NCBI GenBank assembly: GCA_016705235.1
Contig: JADIYP010000001.1
Location: forward strand, 434,001 to 498,000
Length of the DNA: 64,000 bases
Direction: 5' to 3'
Source of the DNA: Candidatus Leptovillus affinis
Lineage (GTDB): Bacteria; Chloroflexota; Anaerolineae; Promineifilales; Promineifilaceae
A program made the position numbers and the translations under genes. Under the pieces are notes generated by a model. The model had not been told where the DNA came from. It made no database searches and was given only the letters and a program-made list of their open reading frames with translations. Of the stretch, positions 8,573-16,781 are shown piece after piece. How positions within the stretch are numbered: the stretch's first letter is position 1; each line of letters starts with the position of its first letter.

Positions 8573-9121
8573 ATGAACAACGATTTACACCCCGATCTAG
8601 CCCGCGTTTTAGTGCCCGAAGATACCATCCAGGCCCACGTCAAGGTGTTGGCCCATCAGATTTCCCTCGATTATGCCGACGTCGAGCGGTTGTATCTGGT
8701 GGGCGTGCTGCGCGGGGCATTCATTTTCCTGGCCGATCTGGTGCGCCACCTCACCATCCCCCACTCGGTTGATTTTATGTCGGTGTCTAGTTATGGGAAA
8801 ACGGCCGTGTCCGGTGAAGTGCGCATCGTCTTAGACCTGCGCGAACCCATCGTCAACCAGCACGTCATCATCGTCGAAGACATTGTGGACAGCGGCAAAA
8901 CCCTCAGCTACCTCTACCACACCCTGAAAGGGCGCGGTCCCGCCTCCTTGCGCACCTGTTCCCTGGTGCGCAAACACCGCGACCACATCGACGTGCCGCT
9001 GCATTATCTGGGTTTTAACATCCCCGACGTGTGGGTGGTAGGCTACGGCCTCGATTATGCCGACAAACACCGCACACTGCCCTACATCGCCGAGTTAAAA
9101 GAAGAGGTATACAAAAAATGA
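8573..9121 (+). CDS. hpt: hypoxanthine phosphoribosyltransferase
   Basis: Purine salvage: transfers phosphoribose from PRPP to hypoxanthine/guanine. 182 aa, normal length. The PRPP-binding motif 'VIIVEDIVDSGKTLSYL' is near residue 100, LVGVLRGAFIFLADL is the early substrate loop, and VDFMSVSSYG the flexible-loop region. AAAGGAACCCC precedes the ATG. Its stop overlaps the start of the next small gene (ATGA), implying coupled translation. Confidence 0.95.
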   Translation: MNNDLHPDLARVLVPEDTIQAHVKVLAHQISLDYADVERLYLVGVLRGAFIFLADLVRHLTIPHSVDFMSVSSYGKTAVSGEVRIVLDLREPIVNQHVIIVEDIVDSGKTLSYLYHTLKGRGPASLRTCSLVRKHRDHIDVPLHYLGFNIPDVWVVGYGLDYADKHRTLPYIAELKEEVYKK

Positions 9122-9318
9122 ACGATCCCGTTACCCCACAAGACCCTTCTCCCGGGCGCGGCGTCAGCCATTACAATCCGGTAGATGTGGATATAAAGGA
9201 AGCGGTTGGCACGCTGTTTTTAGGCATCATGACGGTTTTACTTTTCATCGCCTTGCTGCGTTCACAGCGGGAAAATCGCGCGCTGCTGCGGCAGTTGAGT
9301 GAAAAAGCAGCGGAATAA
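9118..9318 (+). CDS. small single-pass membrane protein
   Basis: 66 aa, starting inside the hpt stop codon (ATGA overlap). A polar N-terminus (MNDPVTPQDPSPGRG) is followed by one transmembrane helix (residues 29-45, 'AVGTLFLGIMTVLLFIALL') and a charged C-terminal tail rich in Arg, Leu and Glu that could form a short coiled coil. No family recognised. The tight overlap with hpt argues that it is really translated. Confidence 0.6.
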   Translation: MNDPVTPQDPSPGRGVSHYNPVDVDIKEAVGTLFLGIMTVLLFIALLRSQRENRALLRQLSEKAAE

Positions 9319-9500
9319 TTGGCGGCACGGCCGTTTGCTGACCGCCCAATCTGCCATTTGCCCTTGTTAAGCCGATTATTCAATGATATGATTTTTATGT
9401 TATGTCATGTCCGCTTCGGCTACCTGACAGACACAAACCCACCACTGACCACACAAATGGGAAGCCGCTATAGTGTAATGGATGACTAAGTGCAGGAACC

Positions 9501-10466
9501 ATGCCCACTGAAAAAAATGCCAACGCGCAAGAACCAGATATGCCAACACCAGACGCTTCCCAGCAAAAAAGCGAAAGCGACCTGGAACAGCCGCCAGAAG
9601 CCGCGCCTGCGCCGGTAGAAAATCAACCCGCAAACCCGCCAGAGCCGCCGGTCGAACCGGAAGTAACCATCATCCCCGCGCCGCGCCGCCCAGAACATGA
9701 CGATGACCGCCAAACGCTGGCGCAGCTATTTAGCGAACTGCCCATCGGCGCAAAAATCGGCATGTTGATCGGCCTGGCCGTGATATTGACAGTGGGGGTG
9801 CTGCTGGTTTTCCTGCCCGGCGCAAACAAGAATGATAGCGCCGATGGAACGAGTACGGCCGTTGCGGCCTTCCTCACCCTCACCGCCCAACCCACAGCCA
9901 CACCCATCGGCACAGAAACCCCACGCATCTACATCATCGAGGAATCCCCCACACCCTCGCTAACGCCAAATGTCACCAGCACGCCCATCGTGTACGTGGT
10001 GCAGCAAGGCGATACCCTGAACAGCATTGCCCGACGATACGGCATCACCGTAGAAGACATCGCCAACGCCAACGCGCTTTACAATATCAACACCATCAGC
10101 GTGGGGCAAGAGCTGGCCATCCCCACGCCAGGGCCAGGCACAAGCATCCCGCTGCCAACCCCCGGACCCGGCACACCCACAGTGGCCATCAACACCACCG
10201 CCACAGCGCCTTTGGCCGAGATTGTCATTCGGGGCACAGACGCCAATGCGCCGGTGGAACTGCGCATCGCCGCCGGGGCAGATTACCAATCCATTTTGAC
10301 CCTCAACCGGGGAACGCTGGCTTCTCTGGTGGCTAAAACGCCGGACGGCCTGTGGTATCTCATTCAACTAGAGGATGGGTACACACGCGGCTGGGTTCCG
10401 GCCAACGCGGTCGGCCTCATTTACCCGGCTGACCCGGCCGTCATCCCCACAACTCCCCAACCATAA
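9501..10466 (+). CDS. membrane-anchored LysM domain protein with SH3-like C-terminus
   Basis: 321 aa. A Pro/Glu-rich cytoplasmic N-terminus (1-75) precedes one transmembrane helix (about 85-107). A Thr/Pro linker follows, then a LysM domain (about 153-197: YVVQQGDTLNSIARRYGI ... ISVGQELAIP), a second Pro-rich linker, and a C-terminal module resembling bacterial SH3 domains (PVELRIAAG ... GYTRGWVPANAVG). LysM binds peptidoglycan or chitin-like sugars, so the protein probably sits at the cell surface. The LysM protein at 40994 has a similar plan without the SH3 part. Confidence 0.85.
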   Translation: MPTEKNANAQEPDMPTPDASQQKSESDLEQPPEAAPAPVENQPANPPEPPVEPEVTIIPAPRRPEHDDDRQTLAQLFSELPIGAKIGMLIGLAVILTVGVLLVFLPGANKNDSADGTSTAVAAFLTLTAQPTATPIGTETPRIYIIEESPTPSLTPNVTSTPIVYVVQQGDTLNSIARRYGITVEDIANANALYNINTISVGQELAIPTPGPGTSIPLPTPGPGTPTVAINTTATAPLAEIVIRGTDANAPVELRIAAGADYQSILTLNRGTLASLVAKTPDGLWYLIQLEDGYTRGWVPANAVGLIYPADPAVIPTTPQP

Positions 10467-10516
10467 ACCATCAGGAAGTGAAAATTGGGGAGTAGCTTGG
10501 TCCAATCTTGCACCTG

Positions 10517-11446
10517 TTATGCGGCTGCCCGTCGGCCAGCGACCAATAGACCGGCAAAGACAAACACGCCGCCCAACACCACCAACGGCCCCGGCATTTC
10601 ACTAAATATCAGCAGCGCCAGGATAGACGCGCCAATCGGTTCGGCAAAGGTTGTGGCGCCCACAATCGCCGCCGGTAAATAGGCCAGGGCATAATTGAAG
10701 GATGAATGCCCCAGCAACTGCGGCCCCAGCCCCATGAGCAACACCATCCAATACGCTTTGGAACTGTAACCGAACATACTGCCGCCGGTAAGATACACAA
10801 CTGCAATGAGGCCCAGGGCGGCCGTGCTGTAGACCAGGGTAATGTAGCCGATGAGCGACAGGCGCACCCGCAGTTTGCGGCCGATGAGCAAGTAACCGGC
10901 TCCGGCGACTGCGCCAATTAGGGCCAGCGCATTGCCCAACAACGGCCGTTCTCCCCCCATCATCGCGCCTAAAACCAGACGGCCGTCGGCCCACACCACA
11001 CTGCCGCCCAGGCTAATCACCACACTGCCTACCAGCGCCAGAGTCATGCCGATTTTTAACGGCCGTGTAAACGGCTCATTCAACAAAAAAGGCGCCGCCA
11101 GCGCCACCCACAACGGCGACGTAGACACCAACACCGTCGAACTGGCCACCGACGTATACGCCAGCGAACTGATCCAGGTAGCGAAATGCACCGCCAGCAG
11201 CAGCCCAGACAGCAGCGCCAGCCGCCAATCGGCCAGCCCCAGCGCGCGCACCTCCTGACGATGCCGCGCCAGCAGCAGCGGCAGCAAAACCAACGCGGCT
11301 ACGGCCGTGCGATAAGCGGCAATTACCAGCGACGGCACATCCTCTTCCTGCGCCAGCCGGGCGAGTATCGATCCCATCGACACCGCCACAATACCCACCC
11401 CCAACACAAACACCGGAGACATACGCGGTTTAGCTAAAGTTTCCAT
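10517..11446 (-). CDS. EamA/DMT superfamily transporter
   Basis: 309 aa with about ten hydrophobic helices in two EamA repeats, the drug/metabolite transporter plan. Typical segments are 'VIAAYRTAVAALVLLPLLLA' early, SVASSTVLVSTSPLWVALAA at the end of the first repeat, and AAIVGATTFAEPIGASIL in the second. Members mostly export amino acids or other metabolites; the substrate is not deducible. It is transcribed away from sodA and convergent with the LysM gene. No clear ribosome-binding site precedes the ATG. Confidence 0.88.
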   Translation of the reverse strand: METLAKPRMSPVFVLGVGIVAVSMGSILARLAQEEDVPSLVIAAYRTAVAALVLLPLLLARHRQEVRALGLADWRLALLSGLLLAVHFATWISSLAYTSVASSTVLVSTSPLWVALAAPFLLNEPFTRPLKIGMTLALVGSVVISLGGSVVWADGRLVLGAMMGGERPLLGNALALIGAVAGAGYLLIGRKLRVRLSLIGYITLVYSTAALGLIAVVYLTGGSMFGYSSKAYWMVLLMGLGPQLLGHSSFNYALAYLPAAIVGATTFAEPIGASILALLIFSEMPGPLVVLGGVFVFAGLLVAGRRAAA

Positions 11447-11536
11447 GAGTTTCTGTAGGCCAAACGGCCGTTTCCTCCATCAAAATCAGCAGCGCCATCG
11501 CCCACCCACACAGGTCGCAACACAGTCCCACCCTTG

Positions 11537-11565
11537 TTGACAAAGGTCTTTAGTGTAGCTAGAAT
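11537..11565 (+). promoter_or_regulatory. sigma70-type promoter of sodA
   Basis: TTGACA (11537-11542), a 17-bp spacer and TAGAAT (11560-11565): near consensus. Expected transcription start is about 115 bp before the sodA ATG, leaving a moderately long leader. Confidence 0.7.
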
Positions 11566-11687
11566 GAGGTCATTGACTTGCAAGAGAATGGTAACAATCA
11601 ATGATCGGCCGGTCAATCAACACCATACGGTCATACACCGTCACCATCATAAGAACACCCAATTCTTAATAACCCAAGGAGAAACGA

Positions 11688-12302
11688 ATGGCTTTTGAAT
11701 TACCCGCACTTACCTATGCCCTTGATGCTCTCGAACCACACATCGACTCGCGTACCATGCAAATACACCACGGCAAACATCATGCCGGTTATACCAACAA
11801 CCTGAACGCCGCGCTGGAAGCACACCCAGACCTGGCAGCGAAAAGCATCGAAGCCCTTTTAGGCGATTTAAATAGCGTACCGGAAGGCATCCGCACGGCC
11901 GTGCGCAACAACGGCGGCGGCTACGCCAATCACACCCTTTTCTGGTCCATCATGAACCCCAACGGCGGCGGCGAACCCGACGGCGACCTGGGCGCAGCGA
12001 TCAACGCCACCTTCGGCAGCTTTGACGATTTCAAAGCCGCTTTTTCTAAGGCCGCAGCCACCCGCTTTGGTTCCGGCTGGGCCTGGTTATACGTTGATGG
12101 CAGCGGCAACCTGGCCATCACCTCCACACCAAACCAGGACACTCCCCTGATGGACGGCAACACCCCCATCCTCGGCCTGGATGTTTGGGAACATGCCTAT
12201 TACCTCCACTATCAAAACCGTCGTCCCGACTACATCGCCGCCTGGTGGAACATAGTCGATTGGACTGTGGTCGCGGCCAATTATGCTGCCGCAAACTCGT
12301 AA
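11688..12302 (+). CDS. sodA: superoxide dismutase (Mn/Fe family)
   Basis: Converts superoxide to oxygen and peroxide. 204 aa. Metal ligands are in place: His27 (IHHGKHHAGY), His82 (GGYANHTLFW), Asp165 and His169 (DVWEHAYYLHYQNRRPDY). GSGWAWLYVD is the usual segment near residue 130. AAGGAG precedes the ATG. Mn versus Fe cannot be settled by eye. With the AhpD-like and DsbA-like candidates it suggests exposure to oxygen. A ferredoxin follows after 68 bp, but the pairing may be incidental. Confidence 0.97.
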   Translation: MAFELPALTYALDALEPHIDSRTMQIHHGKHHAGYTNNLNAALEAHPDLAAKSIEALLGDLNSVPEGIRTAVRNNGGGYANHTLFWSIMNPNGGGEPDGDLGAAINATFGSFDDFKAAFSKAAATRFGSGWAWLYVDGSGNLAITSTPNQDTPLMDGNTPILGLDVWEHAYYLHYQNRRPDYIAAWWNIVDWTVVAANYAAANS

Positions 12303-12370
12303 GTGTGTATAATTATTGAGAGCCGACGTGACCACGCCGGTATCGCTTATAAGCCAAAAGGAGAAATCTT

Positions 12371-12778
12371 ATGACCCACATCGTTACCAGATTGTGCTTG
12401 CGCGACACAGCCTGTGTGGAGGTGTGCCCGGTCGAATGCATGGTTTTGGGTAAACCGGAAGAGGAATGGCCCTGGCTGTACATCGATCCAGACACCTGCA
12501 TAGATTGCGGCGCGTGCGTACCTGAATGCCCTTACGAAGCAATCTTCCCTGAAGAAGAAGTACCATTTGATTACGAAGCACCGGCCGGTGTCTGGATTGC
12601 CAACACCAAGGCCTTATTGCCCGACGGGCAAAAATTTGCCGGCGTAATTGATGGTCATAACGTGAAAGTGCTCAACGCCAAACAATTGGCGGGCGGCGAG
12701 GTGCTGGACCTGACCGAAGACATCGAGTCTAATTACAATTTCTACTCTGAAGGTCCCGGTTACGACGCTCTTGACTAA
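12371..12778 (+). CDS. ferredoxin, two-cluster (7Fe/8Fe) type with C-terminal extension
   Basis: 135 aa electron carrier. The second cluster motif is canonical CxxCxxCxxxCP (CIDCGACVPECP, near residue 43); the first is C-x5-C-x3-CP in RLCLRDTACVEVCPVEC, as in ferredoxins with one 3Fe or 4Fe cluster. The remaining ~70 residues (ALLPDGQKFAGVIDGHNVKVLN ... YNFYSEGPGYDALD, shown in parts) form an acidic extension. AAAAGGAGAAATC precedes the ATG. A strong terminator follows, so it ends its transcription unit. Confidence 0.9.
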   Translation: MTHIVTRLCLRDTACVEVCPVECMVLGKPEEEWPWLYIDPDTCIDCGACVPECPYEAIFPEEEVPFDYEAPAGVWIANTKALLPDGQKFAGVIDGHNVKVLNAKQLAGGEVLDLTEDIESNYNFYSEGPGYDALD

Positions 12779-12831
12779 TCTTCGGGAAGCGTTTGATCGC
12801 CCCTAAAGCGACCGAACAACTCGCAAATGAT

Positions 12832-12870
12832 AAAAAACTAACCAGGTTATCCACCCGGTTAGTTTTTTTT
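12832..12870 (+). terminator. intrinsic terminator after the ferredoxin gene
   Basis: Stem AACTAACC (12836-12843) with GGTTAGTT (12857-12864), extended by the A-run before and the T-run after; ends in eight T. Confidence 0.9.
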
Positions 12871-12955
12871 ATGTCTGGCGCAGGCTGCTTGTTTGTAATT
12901 TTGTCCATCCTGAACGGCCGTGATACCATCCCAAGTCGCAAATTTAGAAGATAAG

Positions 12956-13354
12956 ATGCTAACCATTACTCGACTCGTTTACGACGCCATGCTGGAACAC
13001 CTGAACGCGGTTTATCCGCAGGAAGGGTGCGGCTTGTTGGGCGGCAGGGGCGACACGGCCGTTTCCCACACCGCCGTCGACAATATCCTGCACAGCCCGG
13101 TAGCCTATGAGATGGATGCCACGCAGCAAATCCAGGCCATGATCGCGCTGGAAGCGCAGGGGCTAGAAAATTTGGTCATTTACCATTCACACCCCACCGG
13201 CCCATCCCACCCTTCGGCCACCGACCTGGCGCAGGCGTATTACCCGGACGCCATCTACCTGATTGTCTCCCTGGCCGACCGGAACAAGCCGATGGTGGCG
13301 GCATTTCGCATTGGGGACGGCCGTTACACCCCCATCGCCCTGGTGATAGAGTAA
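12956..13354 (+). CDS. M67 family (JAB/MPN+) metallopeptidase
   Basis: 132 aa zinc peptidase of the JAMM class. The catalytic set is complete: Glu23 (YPQEGCGLLGG), His77 and His79 (YHSHPTGPSHPS), Ser87 and Asp90. Bacterial members cleave C-terminal extensions from sulfur-carrier proteins or act in cysteine biosynthesis (Mec+-like). No sulfur-carrier gene is adjacent. I start at ATG 12956 because the 12 upstream codons are unlike the family. It lies between the ferredoxin terminator and plsY and may have its own promoter. Confidence 0.88.
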   Translation: MLTITRLVYDAMLEHLNAVYPQEGCGLLGGRGDTAVSHTAVDNILHSPVAYEMDATQQIQAMIALEAQGLENLVIYHSHPTGPSHPSATDLAQAYYPDAIYLIVSLADRNKPMVAAFRIGDGRYTPIALVIE

Positions 13355-13459
13355 CGAAAACGGCCGTTTTGTGTTTTAGTGGGATAGTTAGAGAGTTTGT
13401 TTGGCGGCCGGTTGGCCCACCGCCAAACATCCAGCAAAAAAATAGAGAGGAAGGACACG

Positions 13460-14125
13460 TTGAACATCGTTTATTTATTACTCGCCGGTTTATTCGGCTA
13501 CATTTTAGGCTCCATTCCCTTCGGCTGGGTTTACGTCAAAGCCAAAACCGGCAAAGACATCCGCACAATTGGCAGCGGCCGCATGGGCGGCACCAATTCC
13601 TACCGCGCCGCCGGTCTGGTCATCGGCCTGCTGACAGCTTTAAGCGACTTTTTGAAAGGCGCCGTCTCTGTGTGGGTTGCCCAATGGCTGTTTGGTGGCT
13701 CCGCCGACCCGGCCTGGCTGCCGTGGATTGCGGCCTTTGGCGGCATGATGGCCGTCATGGGGCACAACTGGTCGGTTTTCCTAAAGTTTAAGGGCGGCGC
13801 GGGGACTGGCCCAAATGTGGGTTGGGCAACGGCCGTATGGCTGCCCATCTTTCCCATCGTCTTCATTATCGGGATTGGGCTGATGCTGACTGTCGGCATG
13901 GCCTCCGTGGCCTCGATGGTCGTGGCCATCATCATCGCCGCCGTCTTCGCCGTGCGCTACTTCATGGACATAGACCCCACCCCGGCATACATGATCGGCG
14001 GCATAATCACCGCAGCGGCCGTAGCCTGGGCTTTACGCCCTAACTTCAAGCGCATCCTCGCCGGCAACGAACGCGTCGTTGGCCCCCGCGCCAAACGCAT
14101 GGAACAAAAACAACAAGCCAATTAA
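13460..14125 (+). CDS. plsY: glycerol-3-phosphate acyltransferase, PlsY family
   Basis: Membrane enzyme making lysophosphatidic acid from acyl-phosphate, the product of PlsX (encoded at 30148). TTG start at 13460 is chosen for the strong AGAGGAAGGA before it and because the family begins at this helix. 221 aa, several helices, with family motifs GSIPFGWVYVK, IGSGRMGGTNSYRAAG and GHNWSVFLKFKGGAGTGPN. The third motif normally has FKGGKG; here the lysine is alanine and the Ala-Thr after it is Gly-Pro. This may be a divergent subfamily, so family is firmer than activity. Confidence 0.85.
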   Translation: MNIVYLLLAGLFGYILGSIPFGWVYVKAKTGKDIRTIGSGRMGGTNSYRAAGLVIGLLTALSDFLKGAVSVWVAQWLFGGSADPAWLPWIAAFGGMMAVMGHNWSVFLKFKGGAGTGPNVGWATAVWLPIFPIVFIIGIGLMLTVGMASVASMVVAIIIAAVFAVRYFMDIDPTPAYMIGGIITAAAVAWALRPNFKRILAGNERVVGPRAKRMEQKQQAN

Positions 14126-14154
14126 AAAAAGGCCGCATCTGCGGCCTTTTTTTT
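14124..14154. terminator. bidirectional intrinsic terminator
   Basis: A-run plus GGCCGC, loop ATCT, GCGGCC plus eight T. It overlaps the plsY stop and abuts the stop of the convergent solute-binding gene, so it can serve both strands. Confidence 0.9.
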
Positions 14155-16579
14155 AACTCCCACCTTTCGTCAACAACTCATAATGCAGCATCCCCAACGC
14201 ATCAATCGCCACATTGTCCACACCCGATAAGCCGATAGCGTGACGCGGCGTCTGCGTTATGTCCAGTGTGGGCAAATCCGTCGCCCACAACTGCTGAATC
14301 TGCCCATACAGCGCCAGCCGGGCCGCATCATCCAATTCAGCCCGCGCCTGCGCCACCAGTTCCGTCATGCGCGTCGATTCATAGTTCGAGCAGAAAGTAT
14401 CCGTCGTGTTTTCCAGAAAAAAGTCGGTCCAGGCGGTCATGTCCAGGTAATTTACCGGCTGACCGGGCGACGGCCAGCCCAACAAATACGCCGGGTACCC
14501 ACATGTATCAATCTGCGTGCGATACGTTTCCCACGGAGCGCCTTCCAACGTCACTTTGAAGATGCCGGTTTCTTCTAGCTGGGCTTTGATGGCTTCGGCG
14601 TAGGCCTGCTCCTGAGGGGAGTAACGGCCGTCATTCAAAAACCACAACGTCACTTCCAACTGCTTCTCCGCGCTGTATCCTTCGGTGCGCAGCAGCGTTT
14701 GCGCCCGGCTCAAATCGCGCGGCGGCAACGCGGCCACAAACCCTGGCACGTCATCCGGCACCGGACTGAACAGCGGCGCTCGCTCGCCGCCAAACACCGT
14801 CGCCGCCAACGCTTCCCGATCTAATGACAGCGCCGCCGCTTCCCGAATGCTGCGCCGGGTCCATGGCTCCTGCTTCTGATCAAAGATCATGTAACTCTTA
14901 AAAATCGACGGTCCTGTCCAACTACGAAAATCGGCCAACCCGTCGCCATTGGCGTCAATGCCGCGCAAATTGGCAAAATCGGCATATGGCAGTCCCGTCC
15001 AGGCCATGTCGATGGAGCCAAACTGCTCCAGCGACACCAACATCTCGGCCACGCTTCCATAAAAACGCACCTTGATATTCTCATAGGCGGCCGCCGGTTC
15101 GCCCGGCCACTCCGGGTTCGCCTTCAGGCGGATATTGTCCGGCTCCCAACTGACGATGGTGTAGGGGCCAATCCCGCCGCATGTGCTGGTCAGGTCTTCG
15201 GTTTCCGCATAACAATCCTGGCTGATGGGGAAGAAGGGCGGCGTGGCCAAAATGCTGGGGAAGTAAGCCGTCGGCGCTTGCAGGACAAACTTCACGGTGA
15301 ATGGGTCCACCGCCTGTACGGCGTCCGGGTCGGCGTAGCCATCTTCGTCGCTGTCTTTCAGGAAATTGTTCAGCAGATAGCCGCCGCGACCAAACCGGGC
15401 GCGACTCACCGACCAAACCACATCGGCAGCGGAAAACTCACGGCCGTCCGGGAATTGCAGCCCCTGCCGCAGGGTAATGGTGTATTCCAGTTTGTCGTCA
15501 GAAATTTGCGGCGGTCCGGCCGCCAGCAGCGGCTGGAGTTCATTGGCAGCATTGAAGCGATACAGGCCGCTCATGGTATTCATCTTCATTTCCCAGTTGA
15601 TGAGATCCGGCGGCATCGCCGGGTCCATGTCTGTCAACTGCCCCACCATGCCGATAATAAACTCGCTGGCTGGCGTGCCGGTACGCGGCTCGCCAGGGTC
15701 CAGGGGCACATCGCTTTCTTCGGCAATCAGCATCACCGTCATGCGCTCAATAACATTTTGCGCCTTCATCTGGGCAATGGCTTTGTTCAGCCGGTCCAGT
15801 AACTCTGTATTGTCGGCGGCCACGGCAATGCCAAAAGAACGGCCGCTAATCCAGGCCGCCTCGCCTGTGCCGCCCACCAGTTTGAGCTGCTCCGGGTACG
15901 TCTCGGCGAAATGTTCGCCGCTGTAACTGTCCAATATCACCACCCGCACGTTCTGGTCGATGAGCGCCTGCACGGCCTGGGTCGTGACATCATAGGTTTG
16001 CACATCCTCGGCCGCCAAAGCAAGCTCTTTAAGCGCCGTTACCTCGCCATAGCTGTTGTGGACAACGCCCACTTTCATGCCCGGCTGCAAATCGGCCACG
16101 CTCTGAATCTCGGCCTCATCGGCCAGAACCAACATATCCTGGCCTACTTCCAGATAAGGGCTGGTGTAGGCAATGCCTTCGGGCGGCGTTTGCGGAATGG
16201 GCACGGGCGGCATCACAGCGTCGAATTCCTGGCTGTCCGGGTTGGCCAGACTGTCCAGCACGCCCTGGTAGGGGGTGATTACAAATTCATACTCGAAGCC
16301 GCCCTCGACAGCGATGGTACTCATGATGCTTTCGTTAAAGCCCACGACATTGCCAAATTCGTCGAATTCGGCGAAGGGCGGGTTGGGCGCGTCGGTGGCG
16401 ATGACAATGAAGTCGCGGTTGGGACGGGTATCGGCAACGGCCGTTGGCTGTGGCTGGCTGGTGGGTGTCGGTGGGAGCGGGGTAACGGCCGTTTCCACGC
16501 CATCATCACCACAGGCTGTCAACAGCACGGCAGCCAGCAGCGCCAGGAAAAGCAGGGTAAGTTTTCGCAATTTGACCAT
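14153..16579 (-). CDS. fused solute-binding lipoprotein: family 3 (amino-acid) plus family 5 (peptide) domains
   Basis: 808 aa from ATG 16579. Signal peptide with lipobox LLTACG near residue 23, then a Thr/Pro linker. About residues 55-290 resemble family 3 amino-acid binding proteins (FIVIATDAPNPPFAEFDEFG ... ASTIAVEGG-like core ... MKVGVVHNSYGEV). About residues 310-808 resemble family 5 oligopeptide-binding proteins (DMDPAMPPDLINWEMKMN ... LRQGLQFPDGREFSAADVVW ... LSLDREALA). Each normally forms a complete protein. No permease or ATPase of the matching types is adjacent; the nearest transporter is the liv cluster upstream. Start probably leaderless (see promoter). Confidence 0.85.
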   Translation of the reverse strand: MVKLRKLTLLFLALLAAVLLTACGDDGVETAVTPLPPTPTSQPQPTAVADTRPNRDFIVIATDAPNPPFAEFDEFGNVVGFNESIMSTIAVEGGFEYEFVITPYQGVLDSLANPDSQEFDAVMPPVPIPQTPPEGIAYTSPYLEVGQDMLVLADEAEIQSVADLQPGMKVGVVHNSYGEVTALKELALAAEDVQTYDVTTQAVQALIDQNVRVVILDSYSGEHFAETYPEQLKLVGGTGEAAWISGRSFGIAVAADNTELLDRLNKAIAQMKAQNVIERMTVMLIAEESDVPLDPGEPRTGTPASEFIIGMVGQLTDMDPAMPPDLINWEMKMNTMSGLYRFNAANELQPLLAAGPPQISDDKLEYTITLRQGLQFPDGREFSAADVVWSVSRARFGRGGYLLNNFLKDSDEDGYADPDAVQAVDPFTVKFVLQAPTAYFPSILATPPFFPISQDCYAETEDLTSTCGGIGPYTIVSWEPDNIRLKANPEWPGEPAAAYENIKVRFYGSVAEMLVSLEQFGSIDMAWTGLPYADFANLRGIDANGDGLADFRSWTGPSIFKSYMIFDQKQEPWTRRSIREAAALSLDREALAATVFGGERAPLFSPVPDDVPGFVAALPPRDLSRAQTLLRTEGYSAEKQLEVTLWFLNDGRYSPQEQAYAEAIKAQLEETGIFKVTLEGAPWETYRTQIDTCGYPAYLLGWPSPGQPVNYLDMTAWTDFFLENTTDTFCSNYESTRMTELVAQARAELDDAARLALYGQIQQLWATDLPTLDITQTPRHAIGLSGVDNVAIDALGMLHYELLTKGGS

Positions 16580-16586
16580 GCGCGAG

Positions 16587-16615
16587 AGTATAACAAGGGG
16601 GTATAGGGGGAGCAA
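16587..16615 (-). promoter_or_regulatory. promoter giving a probably leaderless mRNA
   Basis: On the minus strand TTGCTC, 17 bp, TATACT; the -10 ends 7 bp before the ATG at 16579. Transcription would begin at or next to the start codon, and no Shine-Dalgarno is present. Confidence 0.55.
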
Positions 16616-16677
16616 ACCAGGGCCAACAATGCTACGGGTTTGCTAACAGTCGGTTTGTGCGTCGAGCGAAAAATTAG

Positions 16678-16778
16678 AGGTTCTTCAGGAACTCAGGGGG
16701 TTAACAGCCACTGATGCGTGAAACCTCTCTGGTCACGCATCACGCATCAGACCAAACCCCATGAAATCCCAAAGACCC
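16678..16778 (+). repeat. interspersed palindromic repeat family A, copy 1
   Basis: Begins GGTTCTTCAGGAACTCAGGG and ends CCCCATGAAATCCCAAAGAC plus CC, with a hairpin of GATGCGTGA units in the middle. The two ends are imperfect inverted repeats. Other copies: 30013, 51053 (inverted), 57812. No transposase. Confidence 0.9.
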
Positions 16779-16781
16779 AAA

